Below are positions 54,201 to 63,388 of a stretch of DNA of 64,000 nucleotides, piece after piece (the stretch's first letter is position 1; the number at the start of each line of letters is the position of its first letter). Made by a program: the position numbers and the translations under genes. This DNA is from Cytobacillus sp. S13-E01. Its GTDB lineage: Bacteria; Bacillota; Bacilli; Bacillales; Bacillaceae_L. The notes under the pieces were generated by a model. It was not told the DNA's origin. It saw only the letters and a list, made by a program, of their open reading frames with translations, and did no database searches. Location of the stretch: NCBI RefSeq assembly GCF_029193815.1, contig NZ_JARFVC010000002.1:240853-304852 (forward strand), given 5' to 3'.

Positions 54201-54307
54201 TCTCCTCCCCATCCATCCCGGCTATCATTCCACATTTCAGCTACAGCACCTGCTAAGTCATCATTATATTCAACGATTTCAATCCGTTGTTTTTCAATTT
54301 GATTCAT
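51203..54307 (-). CDS. GNAT acetyltransferase fused to a large beta-rich region
   Basis: A 1034-residue protein. Residues 7-155 form a GNAT domain, with the CoA loop PDYHGKKIGKMLVQ at about 92-105 and LDLYTWPGNTKAVPLYKKCGF. The remaining 880 residues have no family I can name. They look like Ig-like beta domains (about 210-420, for example YDIENKSKHPLKI) followed by a carbohydrate-enzyme-like beta region rich in Trp and Gly (WSGGIKSIF, WWNPW). No signal peptide is present. It is co-transcribed with the amidohydrolase gene. The pairing suggests acylation of a sugar or amine, but this is not established. Confidence 0.6.
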   Translation of the reverse strand: MNQIEKQRIEIVEYNDDLAGAVAEMWNDSRDGWGGDSQKTTAEKVQTQEANSSNLHLFLAKEGEKVIGYCSLSEYREDEGALYIPLLNVRPDYHGKKIGKMLVQKAIERTVALGWPRLDLYTWPGNTKAVPLYKKCGFFWEDRDDTTHLLNFMPTVLQTEAVSEFFEQTNWYDSSSRIIEVKPDGIKENDFTFYQYSWENEGNRLSMEFERTSRGLRLIETAEYLIRARIDHFSLVAGNDYKITYDIENKSKHPLKISFEGVNHKEIMFDFKKTITVSDSLSLDAIFHLGEIDEEQSNWRTHPSVITKLSINGKSAFFKLGVLPKKPAKISPTLQGRQCYIDKHATFYLNIENNFTETAIFNFELPTTKMVDITQPSISVEVKAKEKVSLPIHYKLKEFGFYSPTIDIETVRESGITQTFTSKVSIGFSGLGAKFTGETEDFWHVYNGLYKMSLSKFDNDLIIDRITSNAPKTITMYPKLGKPYSSEFSKKRPKTVDFITNGNSVTIRALYNSTDFNNLNLTIVANLYSEGIMEQYYEISNSTGHHQCNEAWIIQPVYHQLNKPVFPIEHEIVKSDDPVQTKYGYWNSGKFTENWLFSRYSSYPHGICWPKEARLNFESWYFYLEHKVENLGVEEVVKTKPIFVSVGAYQTWQEFREFAMQTEENILSGTVEPVHFSVNDDNPICLSDHLLIKLRDYRTSPINGLIHVSTENEILFTKQYDKSLNISEISESVRNGSMKPIDMIHLHAKINGAQFKKSVVVLTSQSGGIVQYDTSEKDGKQVHTVHNGVIEFKAAPAFFPSIFSLKKDGVQWLDASYPSLSPKSWWNPWSGGIKSIFNDISNNSITKESSSAEFITTQDQHKNLWSGIKIETTYSSHEKYTGILVEQYFITLPGVPLLCHFSKVIQNTGHYLKDNKWLTDIYLKPSHKLERCWVKDESLHNDNYIFAGKGEYSVQHDDISGVGSTDQTDMLQVVVPNNIKNNETYLNKEVIMRQIGHKFDLKDGEVFTTAPIFFMINDELLPVSAFEQLKRISF

Positions 54308-54443
54308 ATATAGTATCCCCTCGAATTTTATTTTAAATATTAGATCGTTACCTTTTCACTATGTATCTACAAATCTGTTATAATGAAAATCGATATTTAA
54401 GTTTAATTTTTCAAATTTTCCCATTTGAATCCCTCCCGTTAAT

Positions 54444-54508
54444 AAGAAAAGCGCAGGGCGCCCGGAGCTAGACACTAAAACTAGGTACAAACTTTTATAC
54501 TTTCTTAT
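54444..54508 (+). repeat. short-form dispersed repeat (family A)
   Basis: AAGAAAAGCGCAGGGCGCC followed directly by CGGAGCTAGACAC and the tail ending TACTTTCTTA. It lies upstream of the GNAT-fusion gene. Confidence 0.9.
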
Positions 54509-54644
54509 CTTTTAAAAAAAGACCACATACATGGCCATATACATACCTATGATAAGTTGTGCATTATATTCGAAATTGTCGATAAATTACCATAATTTTA
54601 TAGTATCGAACAGCCTAAAGCAAGTAAAGAAAATTTTAAGCTAT

Positions 54645-54673
54645 TAAGAAAAGGATGCAATTACTGCACCCTT
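54645..54673 (-). terminator. terminator after the small ORF near fhs
   Basis: On the minus strand GGGTGCA / TGCATCC with a 5-base loop is followed by TTTTCTT. It probably ends the fhs transcript. Confidence 0.7.
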
Positions 54674-54799
54674 TCATTTATTCGCAATATCAATACTATC
54701 ACTTCGGTTCGTCACTAAAAAGTCACCCGTTAGGTCGAGATCATATACTTCTCCTTCAATGACAACCTTTAGATTATCGAAAATAGTAGGGTCAAACAC
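54674..54799 (-). CDS. small protein or truncated remnant downstream of fhs
   Basis: Forty-one codons from GTG 54799 (AAAGGA about 10 bases upstream) give VFDPTIFDNLKVVIEGEVYD and end NRSDSIDIANK. The opening phrase resembles the start of longer Bacillus proteins of unknown function that I cannot name. The stop is followed at once by a terminator, so a deletion of the remainder is likely. It begins about 30 bases after the fhs stop and would be co-transcribed. Confidence 0.4.
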   Translation of the reverse strand: MFDPTIFDNLKVVIEGEVYDLDLTGDFLVTNRSDSIDIANK

Positions 54800-54829
54800 A
54801 AATAAACAAATCCTTTAAAAAGAAGTATT

Positions 54830-56518
54830 TTAGAATAACCCTTGTGCTTTGCCATTCTCATCAACATCCATGTTTAAGGCAGCAGGAAGTTTAGGTAAAC
54901 CTGGCATAGTCATGACATCGCCTGTTAATGCAACGATAAACCCTGCACCGATTGAAGGTTTAAGTTCCCTAATTGTAATAGTGAAACCAGATGGTCTACC
55001 AAGAAGAGCCGGGTTATCAGATAAAGAGTATTGGGTTTTTGCCATACATATTGGGAAATTGCCCCAACCTTCCCCTTCAAACTCTGCGATTTGTTTCTTG
55101 GCTTTTGCAGAGTATTCTACCCCGTCTGCACCATACACTTTTGTAGCTATCGAATTAATCTTGTCTTCGATTGAGTCTGATAACTCGTAAAGAGGTTTAA
55201 ATTGATTATCCCCTTTCTCGATTTCTTCTATTAGCTTAGTAGCAAGATCCACTCCACCTTCGCCACCCTTTTCCCAGACTTCTGTTAGGGACACAGGAAA
55301 TTGATTCATTGAACACCAATTCAAGAGTGTATCTACTTCTTCTTTTGTGTCTGTAATAAATCGGTTTACAGCTACCACAAATGGTAAACCGAAGGCTTGC
55401 ACTGTTTCGATATGCTTTTGCAGATTTTCTATTCCTTTATTTAGTGCTTTAACGTTTTCTTCTTTTAAGTTATTCCTTGGAACACCTCCATGCATTTTTA
55501 ATGCACGAATCGTTGCTACAATAACAACCGCTTCCGGTTTAATTCCACCAGAACGAGCTTTTATGTGTAAAAACTTTTCTGCTCCTAAATCAGCTCCAAA
55601 GCCAGCTTCAGTGATTACATAATCTCCTAGTTTCGCTGCCATTTTGGTAGCAATAACACTATTGCAGCCATGGGCAATATTTGCAAACGGTCCACCATGG
55701 ATGATTGCCGGTGTATGCTCAAGAGTTTGTACTAGGTTTGGCTTAATCGCATCCTTTAAAAGTAACGTTAGAGCGCCTTCTACCCCTAAGTCTCCTGCAG
55801 TTACTGGTTTTTTATCATAGTTATAGGCAACGACAATTTTAGCAAGTCTACGTTTTAAATCTTGCAAATCAGTAGCCAAACAGAAGATTGCCATTATTTC
55901 AGAAGCTACAGTAATATCAAAGCTATCCTCACGTGGTACACCTTGTAGAGGGCCTCCAAGACCAACAATTACATTTCTTAGTGCTCGGTCATTTAAATCA
56001 ACCACTCGTTTCCAAACGATTCTTCTGACATCAATATTTAATTGGTTCCCTTGATGAATATGATTGTCTAGTAATGCAGCAAGGGCATTATTAGCAGTGG
56101 TAATCGCGTGTAAATCCCCTGTGAAGTGAAGATTTATATCTTCCATTGGTAAGACCTGCGAGTGTCCACCTCCAGTTGCTCCCCCTTTAATTCCCATTGT
56201 AGGACCTAAGGAAGGTTCACGCATTGCGATTATCGCTTTTTTGCCAATTCTATTAAACGCCTGACCAAGACCAACTGTTACAGTTGATTTTCCTTCGCCA
56301 GCTGGAGTTGGACTAATCGCCGTTACTAAAATTATTTTACCATCTACCTTTTTCTCTAATCTTTTTACTATATCTAAAGAAAGCTTTGCCTTATAATGAC
56401 CATATGGTTCTAATTCGTCTTCTTGTATAGATAAATCATCAGCTATTTGATTAATCTTTTTCATCGTTGCTATTTGCGCTATTTCAATATCTGACTTAAC
56501 ATTGGTTGATATATTCAC
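54830..56518 (-). CDS. fhs: formate-tetrahydrofolate ligase
   Basis: A 562-residue enzyme that makes 10-formyltetrahydrofolate from formate, THF and [19 protein letters not shown] (about 69-84) is the ATP loop, and [22 protein letters not shown] is highly conserved. The start GTG 56518 has ATGGGGGTC 7 bases upstream and gives the usual N-terminus. An ATG at 56536 lacks the spacing. It links to dfrA and thyA through the folate pool. Confidence 0.94.
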   Translation of the reverse strand: MNISTNVKSDIEIAQIATMKKINQIADDLSIQEDELEPYGHYKAKLSLDIVKRLEKKVDGKIILVTAISPTPAGEGKSTVTVGLGQAFNRIGKKAIIAMREPSLGPTMGIKGGATGGGHSQVLPMEDINLHFTGDLHAITTANNALAALLDNHIHQGNQLNIDVRRIVWKRVVDLNDRALRNVIVGLGGPLQGVPREDSFDITVASEIMAIFCLATDLQDLKRRLAKIVVAYNYDKKPVTAGDLGVEGALTLLLKDAIKPNLVQTLEHTPAIIHGGPFANIAHGCNSVIATKMAAKLGDYVITEAGFGADLGAEKFLHIKARSGGIKPEAVVIVATIRALKMHGGVPRNNLKEENVKALNKGIENLQKHIETVQAFGLPFVVAVNRFITDTKEEVDTLLNWCSMNQFPVSLTEVWEKGGEGGVDLATKLIEEIEKGDNQFKPLYELSDSIEDKINSIATKVYGADGVEYSAKAKKQIAEFEGEGWGNFPICMAKTQYSLSDNPALLGRPSGFTITIRELKPSIGAGFIVALTGDVMTMPGLPKLPAALNMDVDENGKAQGLF

Positions 56519-56746
56519 CGTAAAGACCCCCATCATGAATTTTGTTTTTATATGTACTGTTTTACACCTTGTATTTTACCATGTGATAACCGCAGTAACT
56601 ATATATTCCTCATAAATTTATAAGCAAACAGAAACATTGAATAATATTTTAAAAATTCCTATAATAAGGTATTACTTAATCTATAGGATTGAAACTTGTA
56701 TTGTTTGAAAAACGTTGACTATAAAAAAATTGGAGGGAGATTTTAA

Positions 56747-57655
56747 TTGCCAATTACCATTCCTAACAACCTACCAGCGAAAGAAATTCTAGAGAGTGAA
56801 AATATTTTTATTATGGATGAGGAGAGAGCCTTCACACAAGATATACGTCCATTGAAAATAGTGATTTTAAATATAATGCCCGAAAAAGAAAAAACAGAAA
56901 CACAGTTACTACGTTTGTTAGGAAACTCACCTCTGCAAGTGCACGTAACATTTATTAGCCCAGAAACACACGAATCAAAAACGACACCAAAGCTTCACTT
57001 AGAACAATTTTACACAACATTTTCTGACATCAAACATAAAAAATTTGATGGAATGATAATTACCGGCGCACCTATAGAACATTTAGAGTTTGAGGATGTT
57101 ACATACTGGACTGAACTTAAAAAAATCATGGAATGGACAAAAACAAACGTAACATCGACCCTACATATTTGTTGGGGGGCACAAGCTGCACTTTACCATC
57201 ACTACGGGGTACGAAAATTCCCATTATCTAAAAAGTGCTCAGGTGTATTCTCACATCAGTTACTAGTTAAAACTAGTAAACTAGTGAGAGGCTTTGATGA
57301 TATATATCATGTTCCACATTCTCGCTTTACAGATGTAGTGACCGAGGATATTCAACAAAACAAAGACCTTGTGATCTTGTCAATTTCGGAGGATGCTGGT
57401 GTTTGTCTTGTTGCAACGGATGATGGAAAAAGGATTTTCCTTACCGGCCACCCTGAATACGATGTTACCACCTTACAAGAAGAGTTTTTAAGGGATAGTG
57501 AAAAAAGTTTAGCTGTTGAAGTTCCAAAAAATTATTTCATAAATAATGATCCAAACCAACAGCCTTTACACACTTGGAAATCCCATGCTAATCTTTTATT
57601 CTCGAATTGGTTAAATTATTATGTTTATCAAGAAACACCTTATAATTGGGATTAG
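56747..57655 (+). CDS. metA: homoserine O-acetyltransferase (MetA family)
   Basis: A 302-residue enzyme of the MetA family that activates homoserine for methionine synthesis. The catalytic Cys142 is in [10 protein letters not shown], and His235 and Glu237 are in LTGHPEYD. Residue 111 is Glu (GAPIEHLEF), where E. coli succinyltransferase has Gly. From known specificity this predicts acetyl-CoA as donor. The start is TTG 56747, with TTGGAGGGAG upstream. I see no S-box in its 230-base upstream space. Confidence 0.93.
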   Translation: MPITIPNNLPAKEILESENIFIMDEERAFTQDIRPLKIVILNIMPEKEKTETQLLRLLGNSPLQVHVTFISPETHESKTTPKLHLEQFYTTFSDIKHKKFDGMIITGAPIEHLEFEDVTYWTELKKIMEWTKTNVTSTLHICWGAQAALYHHYGVRKFPLSKKCSGVFSHQLLVKTSKLVRGFDDIYHVPHSRFTDVVTEDIQQNKDLVILSISEDAGVCLVATDDGKRIFLTGHPEYDVTTLQEEFLRDSEKSLAVEVPKNYFINNDPNQQPLHTWKSHANLLFSNWLNYYVYQETPYNWD

Positions 57656-57677
57656 TAAATTTTATCTGTAGGGTAAG

Positions 57678-57715
57678 TTAAGAGGCTAAAGAGACTATAC
57701 TCTTTAGCCTCTTTT
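57678..57715. terminator. terminator between convergent metA and AIM24 genes
   Basis: AAGAGGCTAAAGA / TCTTTAGCCTCTTTT with a 7-base loop. Confidence 0.85.
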
Positions 57716-57730
57716 CATTTTCACATGCCT

Positions 57731-58423
57731 TTACTGCTGTTGCGCTAAGTAAATCTCTTCGAACGGTTGGACAACAACAAAGCCATTTCCGGCAAATTTC
57801 ATTTGAATGGACTCTCCGCTACCCCTACCAAAAAATGTCTTTAATGTAATATCCGTTACAAACTCAGGTTGAAGATTACCTGACCAAGCAACTGTAGCAT
57901 TCGGGTCAGTTATAACAGGATTATCAGGTGTCACTAATAATGTTAAAGGTTCATAGTGGGAAGTTATAGCAACCATTCCAGTTCCCTCAAGTCTTACATT
58001 AAAGAGGCCTCCTGCCATCATCCCAGCTACTTTTCTCATTAATTTTATATCCCAGCCAATTGAAGGTTCAAAAGCTAGCAAATCATTACCATTTACAAAT
58101 ATGGATTCACCATTAAGATGTAAAATCGATATTTTCTTACCTTGATCAGCTAAGTATAGTTTTCCATTACCATTAGCTTTCATGAGAGAAGTACCTTCAC
58201 CTGTTAGGGCTTTCTTAAACATTTTTCCTAGACCATGTTCAAGTATACCCTCACGTTCGAATTTAATTTGCCCACGGTATGAAACCATGGAACCCATTTT
58301 CGCCCATACCTGACCATTTAAATTTACTTCTAGCATTCTTGCCCTTTCAAGCTCAAAAAAACCTTCTCCCTTGTCCTGCTGCTTCGTCTGATTAATAAAT
58401 TCATCAATTGAATATCTGCTCAT
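57731..58423 (-). CDS. AIM24/TIGR00266 family protein
   Basis: A 230-residue beta-barrel protein of the AIM24 family. EVNLNGQVWAKMGSMVSYRGQIKFE near residue 32, GGLFNVRLEGTGMVAITSH in the middle, and GNGFVVVQPFEE near the end are characteristic. The function is unknown. It follows the methyltransferase gene by two bases, so the two form an operon. Confidence 0.88.
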   Translation of the reverse strand: MSRYSIDEFINQTKQQDKGEGFFELERARMLEVNLNGQVWAKMGSMVSYRGQIKFEREGILEHGLGKMFKKALTGEGTSLMKANGNGKLYLADQGKKISILHLNGESIFVNGNDLLAFEPSIGWDIKLMRKVAGMMAGGLFNVRLEGTGMVAITSHYEPLTLLVTPDNPVITDPNATVAWSGNLQPEFVTDITLKTFFGRGSGESIQMKFAGNGFVVVQPFEEIYLAQQQ

Positions 58424-58425
58424 AC

Positions 58426-59115
58426 TTATTCATCATCCCTTTTCTTTAAAATAAATAGCCACATAAACGAAAGCGCTTGCTTTAATTCAAGTGGTAGTTG
58501 TCCTAGTTTTGTTTGGTCTATGGCACTTTTATATACTCCTTGCCCACCAATTACCTCCCACCCATTTTCGAGCGCTAACTGCTGAAATTCCCATGGCATC
58601 ATTGTGTTACAAATGACTTCTTCACCATACAATCGTCTATATGCGCTTTGTCTAGGTCCCGCTGTTGGACCTAATAATCCTACGCAAAAAATCCCGTTTG
58701 GTTTCATTATTCGTTTAATTTCATTTAGCGCGGTTAATGGTTGTGCTGTCCATTCAATCGAGTTAATTGCCATCACAGCTGGAAATGAATCTTTATCAAA
58801 AGGAAGGTCAGTTAAATCAGCTTGTACAAATTGAACATGGGCGGCCCCTTTCCTATTTTTAGCTTTATCAATCATCTCTCTCGATAGGTCTGCACCTATG
58901 ACGGAAAAACCCTCTTTATCCAATTTATATGATCCATATCCATCACCACAACCAGCATCAAGTATTTTCGTTCCAGCTTGTATGAATTCTTTTAAAAATG
59001 GAATAATTGTGCTACGACTTCCTTCTTCCCACATATTTGCGGAATTTTGGTTCCAGAAATCCGCTCGGTTATCCCATTGCTTCTCAACTTCTTTATGCCA
59101 ATCAAACGTACTCAT
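58426..59115 (-). CDS. class I SAM-dependent methyltransferase
   Basis: A 229-residue methyltransferase. Motif I ILDAGCGDGYGSY is at about 52-64, followed by VIGADLSREMI, and motif IV FVQADLTDLPF. The substrate is unknown. ATG 59115 has GGTGAAAA upstream and is chosen over an in-frame ATG 36 bases earlier, which would add a basic extension. It is followed by the AIM24 gene. Confidence 0.82.
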   Translation of the reverse strand: MSTFDWHKEVEKQWDNRADFWNQNSANMWEEGSRSTIIPFLKEFIQAGTKILDAGCGDGYGSYKLDKEGFSVIGADLSREMIDKAKNRKGAAHVQFVQADLTDLPFDKDSFPAVMAINSIEWTAQPLTALNEIKRIMKPNGIFCVGLLGPTAGPRQSAYRRLYGEEVICNTMMPWEFQQLALENGWEVIGGQGVYKSAIDQTKLGQLPLELKQALSFMWLFILKKRDDE

Positions 59116-59292
59116 CTTTTCACCGACACCATCCCTTAATAATCTATTCATACTATAGTATTTCTAGAAAAAGAAACAAATACCTTGAAATATTTTAAAT
59201 AATATCCAGTAAAAACAATGATTAGTGCTATTGTATATTTACTTTCAGAAATGGAATATTAATTTATATACTACATTTGAGGGGTGAAGGGC

Positions 59293-59442
59293 ATGACAAA
59301 CAAGTTTAACAATGGTAGCAAAAATCAGAATTCACCGAAGACTGGTAATCAGACAGCTGAATTTGCGAGTGAATTTGTTAGTGGCGACAATAGTAAGGGG
59401 AATAAACGCAATAAGGATCAAAAAGATAAAACTAATTCGTAG
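59293..59442 (+). CDS. small gamma-type SASP-like protein
   Basis: A 49-residue Asn/Lys-rich protein (MTNKFNNGSKNQNSPKTGNQ), starting at ATG 59293 with GAGGGGTGAAGG upstream. The phrase TAEFASEF matches the repeated segment of gamma-type small acid-soluble spore proteins (SspE), which are a nutrient store in spores. It is shorter than SspE and has only one such unit, so the call is tentative. A terminator follows. Confidence 0.45.
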   Translation: MTNKFNNGSKNQNSPKTGNQTAEFASEFVSGDNSKGNKRNKDQKDKTNS

Positions 59443-59471
59443 GAATAATTATTATTATGAAAGGTCCTAAT

Positions 59472-59517
59472 TAATCGCCTCATTCAGTTGCTCTGATGAT
59501 GGCGATTACTATTTTTC
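59472..59517 (+). terminator. terminator of the SASP-like gene
   Basis: TAATCGCC / GGCGATTA with a loop of about 20 bases, followed by CTATTTTT. Confidence 0.65.
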
Positions 59518-59609
59518 AGGTTCATAGGCATCACTTCCGGTCCATTCGTTCCCGTAACCGTTTTTTCTCAGTAAAATAGGGCAGCATCCCAGCGTTTTCT
59601 AAACGCAAG

Positions 59610-59638
59610 AAAAAAACGGACCTACCTTGTAAGTCCGA
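59610..59638 (-). terminator. terminator of the fru operon
   Basis: On the minus strand CGGACT / AGGTCCG forms a stem followed by TTTTTTTC. Confidence 0.75.
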
Positions 59639-59651
59639 AAATGCTAGTTCA

Positions 59652-61538
59652 TTATTTAATAGGTTTCTTCCAAAATCCTACCATAAGTGCAGTAACAATA
59701 GATCCAACCAAGATTGCTACTACATAAAGTAGTGGGTTTCCGTTTACAAGTGGAATTACAAACATCCCACCATGTGGTGCAGGTAATCCAATTCCAAACA
59801 TCATTGTTAACGCTCCTGCAATAGCTGAACCAATAATAGCAGAAGGAATGACTCGACCAGGGTCCGCTGCTGCAAATGGAATTGCACCTTCTGTAATGAA
59901 CGAAGCTCCCATAATATAGCACGTTTTTCCTGCATCTTTTTCTGCTTTCGTGAATTTATTCTTAAATATAGATGTAGCAATTGCTAAACCTAATGGTGGC
60001 ACCATCCCACCAGCCATAATAGCTGCATGCGGTGCTAAATTGCCTGCATCAATCATGGCAATACCGAAAGTGAATGCAGCTTTGTTTATTGGTCCACCCA
60101 TATCAACAGCCATCATTCCACCTAAGACTAACCCCAGTAAAACTAAGTTACTAGTACCCATTCCTGCTAACCATGTACCCATTGCATCATTAATTGCTTT
60201 TGCAGGATCATTGATAACAAACATCATTAACAATCCTGTTATTAAAATACCGAATAAAGGAAATAATAATACTGGCTTTATTCCTTCTAAGGATTGAGGA
60301 AGACCAGAGAATAGCTTTTTTAATCCAACAACGATATACCCTGCCAAGAAGCCTGCTATTAAGCCACCTAAAAATCCAGCTCCACCAGCGGCTGCCATAA
60401 ATCCACCAACCATACCTGGTGCGAAACCTGGGCGATCAGCAATGCTCATTGCAATAAAACCAGCTAGTACCGGAATCATTAATGCAAATGCATTTCCTCC
60501 ACCAATTGTCATTAGCGCTTCTGCAATTGGATTGTACGATGGATCGTTTGGATCTGAAGCGTTAATTCCAAAAATGAATGAGAGTGCAATTAAGATACCG
60601 CCACCTACTACAAATGGCAGCATGTTTGAAACACCATTCATTAAATGTTTATAGAATCCTATACGTTCGTTCTTTCCACCGCTCGACTCGTTATCTTCAG
60701 TTTTTCCAGTACGCTGATAAATAGGCGCATCTTGATTGATTGCTTTCTCTAACAACTCTGTTGGACGACGAATCGCTTGTGCTACAGGCACCTGAATGAC
60801 CTTTTTCCCGACAAAAGGCTCCATATCCACTTTAGTATCTGCCGCTACGATAATTGCTATTGCGTTTGCAATATCTTCCTTAGTTAGCTGATTTTTTATT
60901 CCACTTGAGCCATTCGTTTGGACTTTTATTGAGATATCCATTTCTTTTGCTTTCGCTTTTAATGAATCAGCCGCCATATAGGTATGAGCAATACCTGTTG
61001 GACAACCGGTTACAGCTAAAATTAAAGGTGAATTCGTTTTCTTGATATCAGTATTTATCTGCTGTTCATTTTCTTGATTCACTTCGGCTTCCTTCTCATC
61101 TATCAAACGTAATACTTCATCAACAGATGTAGCATTTAGAAGTGATTCTCTAAATCCTACATCCATTAAAAGTGTAGATAATCTTGATAGTGTTTCTAAA
61201 TGGGCATTATTAGCACCTTCACTTGCCGCAATCATAAAGAACAAATGGCTTGGCTGTCCATCTAGAGACTGATAATCTACTCCTTGCTTTGAAAGTCCAA
61301 ACGCAATTGCCGGAGTCTTTACTGCACTAGTTTTGGCATGTGGGATCGCAATTCCTTCACCGATCCCTGTCGTACTTTGAGCTTCCCTTTTTAATATCGC
61401 TTCTTTAAAGTCAGAACGATTATTTAATCTGCCAGCACTGTCTAATTTATTTACTAACTCATCTATAACCGTTTCTTTTGTACTTGTTTGTAAATCTAGA
61501 ATAATGGTATCTGCTTTCAACAATTCTGTTATTCTCAT
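59652..61538 (-). CDS. fruA: PTS fructose transporter subunit IIABC
   Basis: A 628-residue phosphotransferase permease. EIIA (residues 1-150) has the phosphohistidine His67 in GIAIPHAKT. EIIB (170-265) has the phosphocysteine Cys179 in VTGCPTGIAHTYMAADSL. EIIC (about 290-625) has eight or more membrane segments. It imports fructose as fructose 1-phosphate, taking phosphate from HPr. Its start overlaps the stop of fruK by four bases. Confidence 0.95.
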   Translation of the reverse strand: MRITELLKADTIILDLQTSTKETVIDELVNKLDSAGRLNNRSDFKEAILKREAQSTTGIGEGIAIPHAKTSAVKTPAIAFGLSKQGVDYQSLDGQPSHLFFMIAASEGANNAHLETLSRLSTLLMDVGFRESLLNATSVDEVLRLIDEKEAEVNQENEQQINTDIKKTNSPLILAVTGCPTGIAHTYMAADSLKAKAKEMDISIKVQTNGSSGIKNQLTKEDIANAIAIIVAADTKVDMEPFVGKKVIQVPVAQAIRRPTELLEKAINQDAPIYQRTGKTEDNESSGGKNERIGFYKHLMNGVSNMLPFVVGGGILIALSFIFGINASDPNDPSYNPIAEALMTIGGGNAFALMIPVLAGFIAMSIADRPGFAPGMVGGFMAAAGGAGFLGGLIAGFLAGYIVVGLKKLFSGLPQSLEGIKPVLLFPLFGILITGLLMMFVINDPAKAINDAMGTWLAGMGTSNLVLLGLVLGGMMAVDMGGPINKAAFTFGIAMIDAGNLAPHAAIMAGGMVPPLGLAIATSIFKNKFTKAEKDAGKTCYIMGASFITEGAIPFAAADPGRVIPSAIIGSAIAGALTMMFGIGLPAPHGGMFVIPLVNGNPLLYVVAILVGSIVTALMVGFWKKPIK

Positions 61539-62464
61539 GATACTTCCCCCCTTTTATTTTTACTCACTAGGATTTGTTCACTAAGTCCATAAACCTCATC
61601 GCGTGTACAAAGGTCTGTTGAAAAGGCTGTAGCACTTCCTGATGCCACACCGAATTTAAACGCATCCTCGAGGTTTTGCTTTTTGATATATGTTCCGATA
61701 AACCCAGCCACAACTGAGTCTCCTGCTCCAACAGAATTTTTCACTTCGCCCCTTGGTACATTTGCGTGGAGGACCATATCTTTATTAATGAAAAGTGCGC
61801 CTTTGCCTGCTAAAGACACGATTACATTTTCGGCACCCAATTCGATTAACTTTTGTGCGTATGGTATAGCTTCTTTTGCATTGTTTATTTCAACATCAAA
61901 AAGTTCCCCTAATTCATGATGATTCGGTTTAAGTAAGAATGGTTTATGCTCTAAAACCTTTAGTAACATTTTCCCTGAAGCGTCAACGACTACCTTTACA
62001 TCATTTTTTGTACAAAGCTTTGCAATTCTTTCATACAAATCATCTGGTAATGAGGTTGGAATACTTCCAGCTAGGACAAGAACATCTTCAGAAGTTAATT
62101 GCTCGAACTTTTTCATCATTTGTTCTAACTGCTCATTAGTAATAACTGGCCCTAATCCATTAATTTCAGTTTCAATGCCAGTTTTTAATTTAATATTAAT
62201 TCTTGAATCACCATCTACTTTAATAAAGTCAAAATCTATCTTTTCCCTTTGTAAGTAAGATTCAATAAAGTTGCCTGTAAAACCACCTATAAATCCCAAT
62301 GCCCTACATTCAACACCGAGTCTATTTAAAACTCGTGCTACGTTGATACCCTTACCACCTGGAAACTTTAATTCTTGGTCAATTTTGTTTAATTCGCCAA
62401 GATGAAATTCATTGACCTGAATAATGTAATCAATTGAAGGATTTAATGTACAAGTGTAAATCAT
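61535..62464 (-). CDS. fruK: 1-phosphofructokinase
   Basis: A 309-residue PfkB-family kinase converting fructose 1-phosphate to fructose 1,6-bisphosphate. MIYTCTLNPSIDYII is the start, FPGGKGINVARVLNRLG (about 34-50) the sugar-binding motif, and NSVGAGDSVVAGFIG (about 246-260) the ATP/anion-hole motif with catalytic Asp. The stop and start overlap with neighbours at both ends, showing tight coupling. Confidence 0.95.
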   Translation of the reverse strand: MIYTCTLNPSIDYIIQVNEFHLGELNKIDQELKFPGGKGINVARVLNRLGVECRALGFIGGFTGNFIESYLQREKIDFDFIKVDGDSRINIKLKTGIETEINGLGPVITNEQLEQMMKKFEQLTSEDVLVLAGSIPTSLPDDLYERIAKLCTKNDVKVVVDASGKMLLKVLEHKPFLLKPNHHELGELFDVEINNAKEAIPYAQKLIELGAENVIVSLAGKGALFINKDMVLHANVPRGEVKNSVGAGDSVVAGFIGTYIKKQNLEDAFKFGVASGSATAFSTDLCTRDEVYGLSEQILVSKNKRGEVS

Positions 62465-63213
62465 GCTGTCACTACCTTTATTTTTGTTTTTGCTTCATAT
62501 GACGCTAAAACATCAGGGTCAGTCTCTGTCGTAATTATTTTGGCTTTATTAATTTTTTCAATCTTCGAGAAAGAAACATCCCCGAATTTTGAAGAATCTG
62601 CAAGCACAAATGTTTCACGAGATAAATGAATTGCAGTCTTTTTAATTAATGCTTCTTCTGGGTCAGGTGTTGTGTAACCATATTGGTAATGAACTCCATT
62701 AACACCCAGAAAACATTTGTCAAATCGATAATGCTCTAAACTGGTAAGAGCACCACTACCAATTAAAGCTCTCGTCTTACTCTTAATTAATCCACCAAGT
62801 AAGTAGGTGGACATATTATTGTCAAGTAATGACTCAATATGCGTTAAGCCGTTTGTCACTACTAAAATATCCTTGTCCGTTAAAAATTGGATCATTTGGT
62901 AAGTTGTTGTTCCTGCATCTAGATAAATGCAATCTCCATCTTCCACAAGACTTGCAGCAAATTTAGAAATGGCTATTTTGTCTTGAAGGTTTTTGGTGGA
63001 TTTTTCAGGAATGCCAAGCTCGATGCGCTTACCTTGTAAAAGTGAAGCACCGCCATGAACGCGTTTTATATACTTTTGTTCTTCGAGAATTTGTAGATCT
63101 CGTCGTATCGTGGACTCTGAAGAAGCCGTTATTTCAACTAGTTCTTGGATCTTTACAACTTCTTTTTCATTTACACGTTCTAGGATTAGTCGATGACGTT
63201 CAGGTGTTAACAA
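62461..63213 (-). CDS. fruR: DeoR-family regulator of the fru operon
   Basis: A 250-residue repressor. An N-terminal DeoR helix-turn-helix (VEITASSESTIRRDLQILEEQ) is followed by a sugar-phosphate-binding domain with YLDAGTTTYQMIQFL and LIKSKTRALIG. It should respond to fructose 1-phosphate. The start TTG 63213 (MLTPERHRLILE) has AGGAAG 8 bases upstream. The GTG at 63222 overlaps that site. Confidence 0.93.
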   Translation of the reverse strand: MLTPERHRLILERVNEKEVVKIQELVEITASSESTIRRDLQILEEQKYIKRVHGGASLLQGKRIELGIPEKSTKNLQDKIAISKFAASLVEDGDCIYLDAGTTTYQMIQFLTDKDILVVTNGLTHIESLLDNNMSTYLLGGLIKSKTRALIGSGALTSLEHYRFDKCFLGVNGVHYQYGYTTPDPEEALIKKTAIHLSRETFVLADSSKFGDVSFSKIEKINKAKIITTETDPDVLASYEAKTKIKVVTA

Positions 63214-63280
63214 ATATTCCACTTCCTAATTTTCGTTTTAAATTTAGCGCTGATTTAATTTTACCGTAAGCCCTTACATT

Positions 63281-63330
63281 AATCAATCAAATTCATTCAA
63301 AATCATTCAAAAATATTCAAATCAGATCAA
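63281..63330 (-). promoter_or_regulatory. five 10-base direct repeats upstream of fruR, likely operator
   Basis: Five consecutive ten-base units all end in TCAA (plus strand): AATCAATCAA, ATTCATTCAA, AATCATTCAA, AAATATTCAA and ATCAGATCAA. The period of one helical turn puts all copies on one face of the DNA. DeoR-type repressors bind direct repeats, so I infer the FruR operator. Confidence 0.55.
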
Positions 63331-63388
63331 AAAACATCGACAATATCAATCAATTACTTTCATAATCTAGTATTTACACGAATGCATT

